64,000 nucleotides of DNA from Periplaneta americana (GCF_040183065.1 NC_091130.1:26702359-26766358), one strand, 5' to 3'. Shown: positions 33,259-45,739, numbered from the stretch's first letter. Notes: a model not told the origin generated them from the letters alone. A program made the numbers and translations.

Positions 33259-33505
33259 AAGCTGACGAGAGATCTTCAAGATGCCATCGTCACCACCATG
33301 ATAAAATTTTCTGTAGCGATATTTCGTCAGCATCTTTATGGTGTACATTCAATTTAAATTATATTTAGTTCTATTTTTTTTTTCTTATGTCTTAATCAAT
33401 TTTGTCTGAAACCTGTTTATATAATTTTTCATTTTAAATTTTATTGTGAGCTATTCTGTGTCGCAGGGCAAACCCAAAATATTGGGTCAGACCAATGAAT
33501 TAAAA
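33259..33505 (+). other. 3' UTR of the second R2-like element
   Basis: T-rich sequence between the stop and the half-foldback; inferred 3' UTR. Confidence 0.5.
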
Positions 33506-33506
33506 T

Positions 33507-33690
33507 ATACGAGGACTTTGCTCAGGAAATAATTGAAAATAGAGATACAGTGCAATAAAATAATTACACAAAAACATCTGAACTGGCCTGAATTTTCTAA
33601 AGAGTTTTTATTTCAAGCAAAGGAGGAATATATAGTTAATGTTTCAATCAGATTCAATTTATAATAAAATTTTATATTTATATTTATAAT
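33507..33690. repeat. Half foldback element
   Basis: TACGAGGACTTTGCTCAGG starts a direct copy of the 32529-32662 arm, followed by the centre in inverted orientation (GTTTCAATCAGATTCAAT). The second arm is missing. Confidence 0.85.
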
Positions 33691-34922
33691 AAAATTGATA
33701 CTTTTTTGTTAATACAATATGAAACGTAACTGCCATATATATCGACTGTAACAATGACAGCATCCATGGATAATAAGGAAGGCTGTGGAATACCATATAA
33801 ACTGCAATTTCACTATTTTCGTGTAATATTCTCATTAATGTTGTAAAATAAAAATATATGAATAATTTAAAATCAATTCATATTAAATAATAATGTGAAC
33901 ATGTTATAAAAGTCGCACTTACATGTTTTTTTAACTAATCTCAGGAAAATAACTTTCCACCTCGTCATGTTTGCTAAAGTCCTCGGAAAACGATATAATT
34001 TCGTATCAGCATTTCTTGCAGCCCAGTGTATCTCTTCCACGAGCCACAACTTCTGTCCAGCCCTACCATAGCAACATCCAATATAAAATATGCTAACTTT
34101 TGCCAGCAGCATTATGTATGCTACTTGAAATTAAATTCATGTACTTAGATGACAGTTTAATGTACATTGTGCACGCAAGGTTTGCATGTGAGGAGGGATA
34201 TGTAACCTCTGCTTGGTCTATATGTTTCACTTATATTAATCCTACATTCTCGTTTCCTTCATCACTACCGGAGTGGACAAATAAATTTTAATAAAGCAGA
34301 AATAATTTTGTAGTTTATTTTTGGACCCACCATAGTGTACCTTATTGCTGGTCAATCGGTATTTAACATCTTAAATAAAAAATAATCATGCATTCGCTTA
34401 GTACTGGCAACTATTAACACAAACTACTGGTCTGATATTGTACGTTGGAGCTAAGAAGAATCACTTATTCTTGTCATGCTAAAGGAAACACATAGACGTA
34501 AAGGCACAAGGGAAAGGGACTTGTGCCTTCTGATGACTTTGTTATCGCAGTCATTATTGTGGATATCGTGTGAAACAACTCTCTGTAGCTGCCTATTTCA
34601 CATGTGCTTTACTTCAGCTTGTGTCAGCTGAAATTAACATCTCCAAAATAAAAAAAGTTATATTTCATTAATTAATTGATTTACTCCCTGGGTATTTGAC
34701 TTGTCAGATAACATGACCTCAGTCCTTGGTTTTGTGTGCTGTTTCAGTGAAGCAGACATGTTAAACTTCAATTCTAAATGATATTGTTCATTTATTGATG
34801 CTTATATGAACATACTATTGAGGATAATTAAGAAGTTGCTTTGTTAATGTACTGCTAGTATAAAAACCTGCAGAAAAGGACCTTAAATGATTACAATAGT
34901 CTCTAAAAGAGGCTACTTCTAT
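33691..34922. other. No recognised feature
   Basis: Unique-looking AT-rich DNA; a small hairpin GGCACAAGG...CTTGTGCC lies near 34503-34528. Confidence 0.45.
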
Positions 34923-35166
34923 TACCGTAAACTGGGGTTACTTTGAACACAGAGGAAACTTTGACCATTTTTTCAGAAAATCATATTTCGGTTTCTACAT
35001 GCTGTACTTGTTATAGATGGAGGTAAATTATCATAAAATCATTCTCATACCAAATTTACCTCCATCTATAACAAGTGCAGCATGTAGAAACCTAAATATG
35101 ATTTTCTGAAAAAAAAAAAAATGGTCAAAGTTTCCCCTGTGTTCAAAGTAACCCCAGTTTACGGTA
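34923..35166. mobile_element. Palindromic MITE-A, copy 1
   Basis: The element 34925-35164 is an almost complete palindrome with ends CCGTAAACTGGGGTTACTTT, flanked by TA on both sides. Arms include TTGAACACAGAGGAAAC and GGAGGTAAATT. It could fold into a ~110-bp hairpin. Other copies are at 54011-54642 and 59925-60160. Confidence 0.88.
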
Positions 35167-35187
35167 TAAAAAAGATAACTTATTCGT

Positions 35188-35494
35188 CATCATTCTTCAT
35201 TTTTCCATATACACTTTTAACACTTATATATCACTGATTAAATTTACAATTTCTTTACTGTGTTAATAATTAGGATTTACCTTGCTTGACCAGTTTGGAA
35301 CTCTTGTGCTTCATTGTCCAAAGCCTAGTGTTAATAGGTAAAGACTAGGCTTTGGACAATGAAGCACAAAACTTCGAAACTAGTCAAGCAAGGTAAATTC
35401 TAAATATTAACACGGTAAAGAAGTTGGAAATTTAATCAGTGATATAGAAGTGTTAATAGTGTGCTGGTATACAGAAAAATGAACAAAAAAGATG
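35188..35494. mobile_element. Penelope-like 3' end pair (PLE-C), head-to-head
   Basis: Arms 35188-35329 and 35344-35494 are inverted copies. On the plus strand the right arm has GAAG...CTTC, CGAAAC, the palindrome ACTAGT, then C and AAGC, preceded by GCTT. This is the layout of the hammerhead-like motif in the PLE-A and PLE-B ends, but CTGANGA is replaced by a degraded TGGACAA. There is no coding part, so the Penelope assignment is by analogy. Confidence 0.5.
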
Positions 35495-35499
35495 TATAA

Positions 35500-38010
35500 G
35501 ATGCTTATAGCACCTAAAAATTAGTGAATCCTGTACACCAATATTAAAAAATACAGTATAGGTACAGTACTGATAATAATAGGTATTTCTGTTTTTAAAG
35601 TAATAACACTAGTTAAAAAAAAGTTATACAGTACCCAGTAAATAAAGAATTATATTCATATAATACAAGAGGACACACAAACTATCATAGAGAGAGCATA
35701 AAAAAGCAGCAACAGAAAAAGCCCCTATATCATAGAAATAATCCTATATAACAAATTACCCAAACATCTAAAAACTATACTTTTAACCTGAAACTAAAAA
35801 AAATACTTGATAGAAAAATGCCCATACAGACTAGAAGAGCTATTGCACTGAGTACATTAGTTATATTGTATTCATGTCAATCGTCTATGAATAAATTTAG
35901 ATCAATGAGGGTCATTAAAAAAATAATAAATATACCGGTACCGGTAATATAAAAAGTAAAAGTTCATTGGTTTCTAATGCTCGGTGTACTGGAGTTCTTC
36001 TATTTGCCTTCTTACTTCCCAATATCGTAATGATAGATTTGTAGATTTACAGTTTTTGAGGTTTGTCATATACTACTTTTTGTGTCTGAAAATCTAGTCA
36101 CTCTTCTAGATTCAACCATCGTATTATCTGCGGAAATGTAAGGTAATTAATTACTGGTAAGCTTACTACTTAATTACAAACTCTTCAGTACATCACTTTG
36201 TGAACAGAAGCTAATGAATCGAGAAATTAACAAAAATTAATCATAAAAGCATATAATTTAATGTAGCAGTACTCAAAAATATACTGCAAAAATGGGTGTT
36301 TTCCACGCAAATGGCTGCAAAGAATTTACATTTTGTACCAACTCAGTAATTGAGAAAATTCTTATGTATTTCATTTGTCTCCTGCCGCAGCTCAAGTAGA
36401 AGGTTTCTAGCTGAAATTCAATTGCTCTCAATTCGATTTCGGGAAGAAAATGTAGATTTATAACTCCATGATTTAGGATAGCATCGTTTTGTTTTGCTTT
36501 GTTCTTGTGTTATCTTAAACAGTGGTTTTGTAGCAAGCTGACAACATGACCAGGGAGTCCTGCTATTTATGAATGCCTAGTTTTGTTTCATAACACTCAC
36601 AAGAGTGAGGACTGAATGAGTAGAAGCATCCAATCCTTAAATTACTTTTATTAGTATAATTCAATCTAACTACAGTATGGTACCAAATTTATTTTCTGCA
36701 TCACTCAGTTCAACAAGTCTGGTATGAATAGGGATGCTGACTAATTCTTGCATCTAGATGAGATATGGGCTGCTATAGTAGCGATATATAGCAGATATGG
36801 GCTAGCTAAGAATGATCTTCGCATTTTGTGAATGTTTCAAGTTTAAAATTGTAAAATTATTTCAAGAGTTTGAAGTTAGTTTTTCTTTAACACTGTTTTC
36901 ATTGATAACACCTGTTTTTGTGTTACTTATAATAATAAAATTGATAGGTTAGGTTCAGTACTGCTTCTACTGTGTCAACCAATATATTAAGGCCACCCAC
37001 GTATTTATGTATATTTACACAACTTAATCCCTCATAGTTGAATTTTATTGTAAGACTTCCGAACTAGCCTACCCATGAAAAATAAGTTTCTTGAAATCTA
37101 TTCTTTCGAAAAGAAGTAGCCTATTTACTACGAAAATATTTTTAAACATTTTGTTGTTATGATCTTTTCTTATATACAGTATATATTAAGCCAAGACGAA
37201 TTAAAATGATTATATCCAATTTATATGTGCTGAAATACATAAATGTCAGATATAATTATTATAATAGGTACAAGTACTACATTTCTTTTAGTCAGATATG
37301 CGTTGAGATGATAGCACCAAATTAATCTGAGTCCTTAAAATGAGATATGTAACATATAATATGGTATCTTACATTTAGTGTCTAATGCAGTAGTTAGTTT
37401 TCCAATACCTCAACATATGGCAGAAGTATACAGATTTTACTTTCCAGGTAACTATACAAACTGTTGTATGTATAAATGTTTACCTACCCTACGTAATAAC
37501 TTCAAAACACTAAAACGTCACTTACCACGTTTTACCATACTCCCAGTTTTACATACGTAATCAGTGTGATGTATACCCCTTGAGACAACCCCACGTACCC
37601 CTGGGGGTATGTGTATAGATTAGATACCACTGCTCTATCAAAAGGTGATGCTTGCCGATTGTAGGAGACTTGCTCTGCATGTCGTATCTAAGTAGGTGAA
37701 AATTGACTTTCTACTAAATCGACAGAGCAGTGTACTGAATATGATGAATTTAATCTTAACGACAAACAGACTTGGTTCTTTGCAAAACTCCCATTCATTT
37801 TTCAGCATATTATGACTTTGCACTTTTCAAAATTACTGTAATGGTGAAACAAAAGTAATAGGTACTATATTTGAAAAAATTCCTCTACTTTTCCTTTTCG
37901 CTTCTCAAACGAGTTTTGAAAAGTGATAATGCAACAGATACTGCAAAGTGTAAAGCCAAAAAGTTTAATAGCTGAATAGGCCCCAGGTTTAAATGAGTAC
38001 ATAAATTCTA
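35500..38010. other. No recognised feature (2.5 kb)
   Basis: AT-rich DNA. TACCGGTACCGGTA lies at 35933-35946. No supportable gene. Confidence 0.5.
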
Positions 38011-38422
38011 AAGTGATGTTATATCAAAAACTGTTTTTATTTTTTTGAAGAGCTGTAACATAAATATTGCCTCAACATATAACTGACTAAAATTATACCA
38101 CCATAAATGCAACTAATATATTTTAATTCTCAGTACTGTAACAATACTGGCAAATTGAAATGTGTTATATTTTATTTTAATTTTTATAAATATATTTTTT
38201 TTCCTTGTACGGAGGAGGGACTCAAAGGCTTGCACTGCAACCAAACACTGTTATTATAAATATTTTACTATTAAAATTTGATAGATATCAAAGAGATGTT
38301 ATATCAAAAAGAATTTTTATTCTTTTGAAGAGCTGTAACATAAATATTGCCTCAACATATAACTAAAATTATACCCCCATAAATGCAACTAATATATTTT
38401 AATTCTCAGCATCAAAAATTGA
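38011..38422 (+). repeat. ~280-bp repeat D, 1.5 tandem units
   Basis: The partial unit 38011-38133 and the full unit 38134-38422 share GATGTTATATC at a 280-bp spacing. Motifs: ACTGTAACAATACTGGCAAA, CTTGTACGGAGGAGGGACTC and GGCTTGCACTGCA. A third unit follows at 39286 and a solitary one at 43492. Confidence 0.88.
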
Positions 38423-38464
38423 TTGATTAACTAGCGGACTTACTCGTGTTAATTATGTAAGTTT

Positions 38465-38514
38465 GTGCAGCTTACAGCTGTTTCAGTGCTTCACGCACCA
38501 TCCTCAGAGCCTAC
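38465..38514 (-). ncRNA. Hammerhead-like motif, PLE-B copy 2
   Basis: Minus strand: AGGCU, CUGAGGA, stem II with one mismatch (GGUG...CACU), GAAA, ACAGCUGU, UA, AGCUGC. Core consensus CUGANGA is kept. Confidence 0.65.
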
Positions 38515-38597
38515 TAGATCTCGGCGTCATCTCGAACTTCTCTGCCTGTTATGTGGGTGTGTTTGATTGTTGAAAGGTGTTGAAGAGTGGAGTCAAA

Positions 38598-38601
<4 letters not shown>

Positions 38602-38654
<53 letters not shown>
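38602..38654 (+). repeat. (GT)n microsatellite inside PLE-B
   Basis: About 26 GT units within the former coding region; in the minus-strand frame it reads as a Thr-His run. Confidence 0.95.
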
Positions 38655-38655
<1 letters not shown>

Positions 38656-39146
38656 GCCTACTGAAATTGATCTGTGTGTTGAGAATTTGATTGGGGTGTG
38701 TTTTAGTGTGTTTGTATATTTCGTATTGTTCTAGTGTGTCGAGTTTTTGGTTCTTGTGTAGGATTTCCATGTCCGCATTTATGTTATTGTATGTATGGTT
38801 AGCATTGGTTATGTGATCGGCGTATGTAGATGTATTGTGTCCTCTGGTTATTGCTTTAATGTGTTCTTTGTAGCGTGTTTGGAATGATCACATAACCAAT
38901 GCTAACCATACATATAATAACATGAATGCAGACATGGAAATCCTACACATACAACCCAAGAACCAAAAACTCAACACACTAGAACAATACGAAATATACA
39001 AACACACTAAAACACGCCCCGATCAAATTCTCAACACACAGATCAATTTCAGTACACACACACTATTTGACTCCACTTTTCAATACCTTTCAACAATCAA
39101 ACGCACCCACATAACAGTCAGAGAAGTTCGAGATGACGCCGAGATC

Positions 39147-39198
39147 TAATAGGCTCTGAGGATGGTGTGTGAAGCACCGAAACAGCTGTAAGCCGCAC
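39147..39198 (+). ncRNA. Hammerhead-like motif, PLE-B copy 3
   Basis: AGGCU, CUGAGGA, GGUG...CACC, GAAA, ACAGCUGU, UA, AGCCGC. Stem I pairs AGGCU with AGCC. All core bases except variable N7 match the consensus. Confidence 0.7.
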
Positions 39199-39285
39199 AA
39201 ACTTACATAATTAACACGAGTAAGTCCGCTAGTTAATCAATTAATTATATTAAAGTGTTAAAAGTAGTGTAGGCAAGATTCAAAA

Positions 39286-39551
39286 TGGTGTTATATTTTA
39301 TTTTAATTGTTATATCTTTTTTTTTTCCTTGTACGGAGGAGGGACTCAAAGGCTTGCACTGCAGCCAAACACTGTTATTATAAATATTTTACTATTAAAA
39401 TTTGATAGATATCAAAGAGATGTTATATCGAAAAAGAATTTTTATTTTTTTGAAGAGATGTAACATAAATATTGCCTCAACATATAACTGACTAAAATTA
39501 TACCACCATAAATGCAACTAATATATTTTAATCTCAGCACCAAAAATTGAT
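39286..39551 (+). repeat. Repeat D, third unit
   Basis: Starts inside the unit at GTGTTATATTTTATTTTAAT and continues collinear with 38170-38422. The first ~35 bp are lost at the PLE-B border. Confidence 0.88.
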
Positions 39552-40422
39552 TTAACGTTGGAATTCATCCTATTTCAAAATGATATTTAAAAAAGCTCAT
39601 AACTTGAATTTTTTTTTTTTTTTTTTACAAATTCATAATTTCTCCCAAATATACGATTAGTTTTCAGTGTGATTATTTATTCATAAATAATTCAGAAATC
39701 TCAAAACAAATATTCAAAACTGAGGATTCAATTATTTAAACATGCGTTAAGCATGAGGAAGGACTCGACAATTTGGTTGATTATTGTAGTCCATCCAGTT
39801 GGCTCACATTTGCAAATGCAACATCTCCAGAGAACAGCACACAAACCCAAGGCTGTGAAGGGATGTCAGCCCCACAGGCTGCTCTTTCATACTTACTCTC
39901 CTACAGCACTGAGACTTATATGTACCTTCCTGGGCCACGTCTCATGAGTCCTTGAAGCCTGCATCCGGCCAGGTTCCTTATCACATCACTGTAAAGCTCA
40001 CTCTATGAAAATACGACTCACAAATCCAAGATTATCACTGCTCTGTCTACGATCTTCCCGAAAATAGCTGATACTGAAACATCAAGAAAAAGTAATTAAC
40101 AGTGTAATAATGGCTGCCAGGCAGACGACAATGGACACCGAGAAGCAGAACATTCAACAAGTAACACTGTGAGTTAGGCAGACTGAGCAAACACAGAGAA
40201 ACTTCGTTAGTATGTGCCACGTCATCGCTTTGTATTACTTCCTATCTTTTAAGAAGAAGAGTTAGTTGCATTGTTTCAAAGGAGCAGTTTACAGACATCC
40301 TGCTACTGCAGAAAAAAAGAACAGTACGAATTTAACAATGACACCACTTTGACCATCACGTAATTAGATCTCTTTTTAAAAAATAGAGAAATTATGAGTG
40401 TACAATTCATATATTTTTTTAA
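39552..40422. other. No recognised feature
   Basis: Partly GC-richer (39750-40000) but with no motif that I recognise; two overlapping ~60-codon frames there are probably chance. Confidence 0.4.
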
Positions 40423-40699
40423 CTCTGGATGATCGTTTTTTTAGTAGTTACTTTACGAAGCTTTATCAACATCTTTGGTTATTTAGCGTCTGAATGAGAT
40501 GAAGGTGATAATGCCGGTGAAATGAGTCCGGGGTCCAGCACCGAAAGTTACCCAGCATTTACTCATATTGGGTTGAGGGAAAACCCCGGAAAAAACCTCA
40601 ACCAGGTAACTTGTCCCGACCGGGAATCGAACCCTGGCCACCTGGTTTCGCGACCAGACGCGCTGACCGTTACTCCACAGGTGTACTGGGATGATTGTT
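40423..40699 (-). mobile_element. tRNA-derived SINE 2, full length, minus strand
   Basis: The minus-strand head at ~40684 (CACCTGTGGAGTAACGGTCA, box B GGGTTCGATTCCCGG) is followed by CCTGGTTGAGGTTTTTTCC, TCATTTCACCGGCATT and GACGCTAAATAACC, ending in a T-run at 40435-40441 on the plus strand. TSD-like repeats (CTGGATGATCGTT against CTGGGATGATTGTT) lie at 40423-40436 and 40686-40699. Confidence 0.85.
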
Positions 40700-41133
40700 A
40701 AAAAGAATATCGATAATTACGTACTAAATGTTTGTCGAAGGTGTGCAAAACAAGAAATATTGAAAAATTAATTCTGCCAGACTACAAAAAACACAATCAA
40801 GTTATATAATTACTGCAATTACAATATGGAACTGTGAAAGATAATGATTTCAGATAGGAGCTCACTTACTGGAACGACTTCGTACAGTGTGTTCGGATTT
40901 TTATTCTTTGGATTATTTTAAATGGAGCATCATGCACTTGGCAGTATCGCCTCTGTTGGCATATCTAAACGGATTTTCTTACGGTCCGAGATCGAAATAA
41001 GGAATGTCATGGCAAATATATAGATTTCAAGGCCTCCAATCGCGGTAATATTGAAAGTATAATGAAATGGATGACCCGAAGGTTATATTATTAAGTACAA
41101 CAGTATGAAGAGCTTTATAATTTATGAAAGTAG

Positions 41134-41247
<114 letters not shown>

Positions 41248-41562
41248 GTCTATAACAGGGCAAAGCCCCAATTACAATAGACAGTACAGATATTCGTTTA
41301 CAAAAAAAAAAAAACATAGATAGCATGAAAAAAGAGATGAAACAGATACAAGTGTAAATACAAATTAAAATGGAAAATGAGAAAAGGAAAGAAAAAAAAA
41401 AAAGAACAGACAAATAGATAATACCTAAATAAAAGATACAGATATAGATATAAATGAAAAATACAAAATAAAATAAATGAAAGATAGTTAAATATAGATA
41501 TCATAGCCAAAAATGTAAAATGTAGCTATAATTGGCAAATTACAGAGTAACAAATAGCAATA
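41248..41562 (-). other. 3' UTR of the CR1/Jockey-like LINE
   Basis: A-rich (plus strand) region between the last codons and the tail; on the minus strand it ends GGGGCTTTGCCCTGTTATAG before (AAAT)n. Confidence 0.65.
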
Positions 41563-42180
41563 TTATATAAAATCAACTACCTTCAGTATATTAATAAGAA
41601 AATGTTTGTATTTCAAGTAAGAAATGCAGAAATCTAGATCCCATGTTTTACATATTTCATTGAAATTTGAACACATTTTTAACACTGGTGAATTTTTATG
41701 TGATGAAGTGTTTGGTTTTTTATAATGTAACAATTGACGATTTCTTAAATGTGATGTTCTAGCGTTAATCTGGATTTGTGATCCGTTGAATATTTTATAT
41801 AATAAGAGTTGTTCAGCAAGTAATCTACGACTGGCAAGAGACATTTAAATTAAATTCAGCAAGTAGATTGTTGTACGAAATTTTGTTATGGAGGGCTGAA
41901 CAATGATATATTCTAAAACACAGATATCTAGAGAATCGTTTTTTAATTTTTTCAATTTGATTACTATGTGATTTGCAAGTGGGTGACCAAATTACAGAGG
42001 CATATTCCAATTTAGCGCGAACATGACAATTAAAAAGGAGTGTCAAAGTCGAAGTGTTCTGTAAAGTTTTTGAATTTATAATAACAAAACCCAGATTTTT
42101 GAAAGCATTATTTGTTATATTAAATATGTGATGTAATATGGAGAAAGAACATAAGGGTTGAGATTGGGGAAACACTAAAT
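41563..42180 (-). pseudogene. CR1/Jockey-like LINE reverse transcriptase, C-terminal part
   Basis: The minus-strand frame 42175-41825 contains NNAFKNLGFVIINSKTLQN and CHVRAKLEYASVIWSPTC (the LxRSKLEYaSxIW block after the RT core), then IEKIKKRFSRYL. A frameshift at about 41835 continues in 41844-41563 with SLASRRLLAEQLLLYKIFN and KNSPVLKMCSNFNEI. These are standard post-RT blocks of CR1/Jockey-group ORF2. The catalytic palm is missing (5' truncation). Confidence 0.88.
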
Positions 42181-42389
42181 TTACCAGGTATGTCCTTCAT
42201 AGTTTATTTAAGTTACAGAGCTATTCATTTTATTTTCAGGTTCAGTTCAGAACACTACAATGACATAATTCGCTATAGCGGTAAATTACAACACTATATG
42301 ATGATAATTCGGAAATGCGGACAAGTGAGCGATACTATAATAAAAATCCGAACACAACGAACGAATTTTTTCCGGTAAGTGAGCGCCTA

Positions 42390-43490
42390 TCTTTATTATT
42401 ACTTTTTTTTTTAATTCGAGATAAGTTAATATCTGTGAAAAAACTATGATAATAATGAGATAATAGTTATATGACATGAAGAGTAGAAACAACGGAGGCA
42501 TTATCCAATGAAGCATTCTAAAAGATGATTACATTTTCCATACAGCACAACAATGGTACTGGTTCCACCATTTCTGACTAAAAATGGTGGAGATTCTCAA
42601 TTTTTTTTTATAAACCTTGAAAATTTAGTTTTACTAACACTAAACATTAACAGCAACAATCTATATCAATCAAGATACAATTAAAAATAAATAAATACAC
42701 AAATAGGTAAATAAATAAACAAATAAACGTATCAGATTTGTAGTTAAAGTGTACATGATATTTCTTTCAGCTCTTGCATAATCTTTGACAAACGTTTCTT
42801 TCCATAAGTAATTTGTGAATATACACAAAAGCCGTCCTAAATAAGGGTTCGATAGATCGGCCTACTAATCAATTCATAAAGAATAATAAGTAAACAAAAC
42901 AATTTTGTGACACTTGGAAAGAAAAAAAAAACATTAAGATAAATGATAAGAAATAATGCAATAATTACGAAGTTATACATATTTAAAGAAGCTTAATGCA
43001 CGCTTCAATACTAACGAAGTTGCACTGTTAGTACACAGATATTTGCAATACAGATTAAGTTTAATTAACATCAAATTTTAAAACAAAATACACCTCTTAA
43101 ACATCCAATCAATACACACTACTAAGCTACACAATACAAGCATTGAAGAAGAGAGAAAGCCAATGAAGTACATAGAGTACAGAAGTGGTAGGCTCCCAAC
43201 TATCTTCCTTTCTTGTTACGCTGTTTCCGTATTTGACATACATCTTAACAATGTTCTTTTCCCACCCTCTACCAACACATATATTATATATGTTGTCTGA
43301 TTTATAATATGCTTTAGTATAATGCAGGGGTACATTGGTAAATGGTGTCTTCTCAAAATAGTTTGCCTTATCTTCTGGTTCTACATGTATTGTACAATAC
43401 ATTTCAGATATATGAAAATTGATCTACTTAAGTACATTTATGTAAGGTTCTATATTCATTAGAAAACTCAAGTCCAATAAGATTGAAATT
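42390..43490. other. No recognised feature
   Basis: AT-rich. The ~90-codon minus-strand frame at 43127-43402 has no recognised similarity. Confidence 0.45.
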
Positions 43491-43491
43491 T

Positions 43492-43655
43492 TGTATTGTA
43501 ACAATACTGGCAAATTGAAATGTGCTATATTTTATTTTAATTTTTTATCTTTTTTTTCTTCTTGTACGGAGGAGAGACCGGAAGGCTTGCACTGCAGCCA
43601 AACACTGTTATTTTAAATATTTTACTATTAAAATTTGATAGGTATCAATTGTTTT
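43492..43655 (+). repeat. Repeat D, solitary partial unit
   Basis: Collinear with 38135-38290 (TGTAACAATACTGGCAAATT, then TTGTACGGAGGAG) and diverging after TTTGATAGGTATCAA. Shows that repeat D is dispersed. Confidence 0.85.
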
Positions 43656-44746
43656 TATATCTATGAAGTCAATCTAGCATTAAATTGATTTGTTTTGAAC
43701 CTTTATATCGTGGAGTTATGTTGAAGAATTGAAAGTATATCAGAATACTACAATTATGGGAAATAATATATCAAAATACTACATACTACAACAGATACAA
43801 CTTTATAATTTATGTATTTTTTATTTACGTACATACACTGATAATAAGTTTCTTGAATACAATTTGAAAAAATCTATATCTTAAAATTTCCAATGTTTCT
43901 TGCCAATTTACTTCAACTAAATAGATTCTGCACACTAAATTTTAAATTTTATAATGACACCTTTCAGACCACTGCAACCCTGCATAAAATGCTACATATA
44001 ATTTCTTTACTCCCTTTATGTGTTGACTTCTCTAAGTATCTTTTAACTACAGAAAAAATCACAAATACAGTTTATTTACTTCAAATATTCTAATTCCATG
44101 TTTTAGTGAAATCCAAATTTAAACATTAATTCAGTAAAGTCATAACTGACACCTAAATATAATTATTTTCTAGTTATGCTGTGTAACAACATCAGTTAAC
44201 ACTATCAGTAAATGTGCACACCTAGAGGACAAATCTTTGTTGTCTCTAAAAGATGATATTCAAACAAATGAATACCGGTACACATTTCTTAAAACCAATT
44301 CTTAGTAAAATACATAAGATTTTATTCACATGTTTTAGATTTGCAAAAATGTGGTGGGCTGGTATATCTTAAAATAGAGCTTATTTTAAGATTCTCATAT
44401 ATTCCAAGAGGGATTTGTTAAAATTAATTTTTGTTCTTTACTAGACACTGATAATAATCTTTTATAGTTTTGTCATCAAGGTTACTGCAGGTATAGGCTA
44501 CCAATAAAGTGTTTAATATTTTTAATACAATAGTAATTAAAGAACACTGCCGTAACTGAATGGTTATATTTATTATTGTCGTGATTTGAAAATCAGGGTT
44601 GGTTTTAAATGTTTAACAAGATCTATGTTGAAAATGTCAGCAGCAATACATATTCGGAATTAGCCATCTTGCAAATTGTCTGGCTAAGTCCTGCTTGATA
44701 ACAATATTATACATAAGACTTTTAACCTCACAAGAAGGTTCAGTAC
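43656..44746. other. No recognised feature
   Basis: AT-rich; no gene or repeat that I recognise. Confidence 0.5.
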
Positions 44747-44836
44747 TAACTATTATTATACATCTTGATTACACAACTTTTAACACTGTATCACTTCGGA
44801 ATGTGTATGATAAGAACTTTCTTGTGTTAAATATTA

Positions 44837-45276
44837 TTAACGTACCTTGTTAACATGTTTCGACCTATTTTCGGTCATCTTCGGAACTGGTCGTTGTTGT
44901 TCTTGCGCCTCTTGTTTCCTGTGTGGGTGTGTTCGAAGTGTAGAGTCAAAGAGTGTATGTGTTTTGAAATTGAGTTGTGTGTTGAGAATATCGTTGGGGT
45001 GTGTTTTCGTGTGTCTGTATATTCCATATTGTTCTAGTGTGTTGAGTTTCTGGCTTTTTGGTTGGATGTGCAGTATTTCCATGTCTGTGTTGATGTCTCT
45101 GTAGGAGTGGTTGGCATTTGTGATGTGTTCTGCATGTGTGGAGGTGTTTTGTAATTTTGTTATGGCTGTGATGTGTTCTTTGTAACGTGTTTGAAATGAT
45201 CTGCCTGTCTGTCCTATGTAGAAGTTGTTGCAGGTGTTACATTTGAGTTTGTATACGCCTGTGTGGTTGTATTTGT
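44837..45276 (-). pseudogene. PLE-A GIY-YIG endonuclease, left copy
   Basis: The minus-strand frame reads YNHTGVYKLKCNTC (GVY motif, CX2C), FYIGQTGRSFQTRYKEH (YIG, catalytic Arg, His), HAEHITNANHSYRDINTD, MEILHIQPKSQKLNTLEQ (candidate catalytic Glu) and TLFDSTL. This is the endonuclease of a Penelope-like retroelement, which cuts target DNA to start insertion. The frame is open through 45276 to 44837, but the RT is missing and no start codon of its own belongs to it. The open frame continues antisense into the right copy by chance. Confidence 0.9.
44843..44893 (-). ncRNA. Hammerhead-like motif, PLE-A left copy
   Basis: Minus strand: CCAGUU, CCGAAGA (one change, U4 to C, from CUGANGA), stem II GACC...GGUC, GAAA, palindrome ACAUGU, U, then AACAAGG, which pairs with CCAGUU apart from a bulge. 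The U4 change should weaken activity. Confidence 0.55.
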
Positions 45277-45305
45277 ATCTCAACACACAAACAACATAAA
45301 CAAAC

Positions 45306-45716
45306 AAATACAACCACACAGGCGTATACAAACTCAAATGTAACACCTGCAACAACTTCTACATAGGACAGACAGGCAGGTCATTTCAAACATGTTACAA
45401 AGAACACATCACAGCCATAACAAAATTACAAAGCACCTCCACATGTGCAGAACACATCAGAAATGCCAACCACACCTACAGAGACGTTAACACAGACATG
45501 GAAATACAGCACATCCAACCAAAAAGCCAGAAACTCAATACACTAGAACAATATGAAATATACAGATACACGAAAACACACCCCAACGATATTCTCAACA
45601 CACAACTCAATTTCAAAACACATACACTCTTTGACTCTACACTTCGAACACACCCACACAGGAAACAAGAGGCGCCAAGAACAACAACGACCAGTTCCGA
45701 AGATGACCGAAAATAG
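45306..45716 (+). pseudogene. PLE-A GIY-YIG endonuclease, right copy
   Basis: The same domain in the plus orientation: YNHTGVYKLKCNTC, FYIGQTGRSFQTCYKEH, CAEHIRNANHTYRDVNTD, MEIQHIQPKSQKLNTLEQ, TLFDSTL, stopping at 45716. It is open over ~137 codons and differs from the left copy at scattered residues, so the two copies are not a recent exact inversion. The RT is missing. Confidence 0.9.
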
Positions 45717-45739
45717 GTCGAAACATGTTAACAAGGTAC
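45690..45739 (+). ncRNA. Hammerhead-like motif, PLE-A right copy
   Basis: Identical core to the left copy (CCGAAGA, GACC...GGUC, GAAA, ACAUGU, U, AACAAGG). Confidence 0.55.

Larger units (their letters stand above)
38423..39285. mobile_element. Head-to-head pair of PLE-B 3' halves
   Basis: The left copy (minus, 38423-38886) and the right copy (plus, 38887-39285) meet at about 38886 in truncated GIY-YIG-region sequence. Both encode MEILH...LEQYEIYKHTKT. The left copy carries a (GT)n expansion inside its frame. The pair sits between units of repeat D. At its left edge it has replaced the start of the next unit (ACTGTAACAATACTGG), so the insertion was associated with a small deletion. Confidence 0.88.

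Noticed and set aside
37378-37560. 60-codon frame
   Set aside because: No motif and AT-rich chance length.
43127-43402. 91-codon minus-strand frame
   Set aside because: No recognisable domain, no splice signals, and length compatible with chance in this composition.
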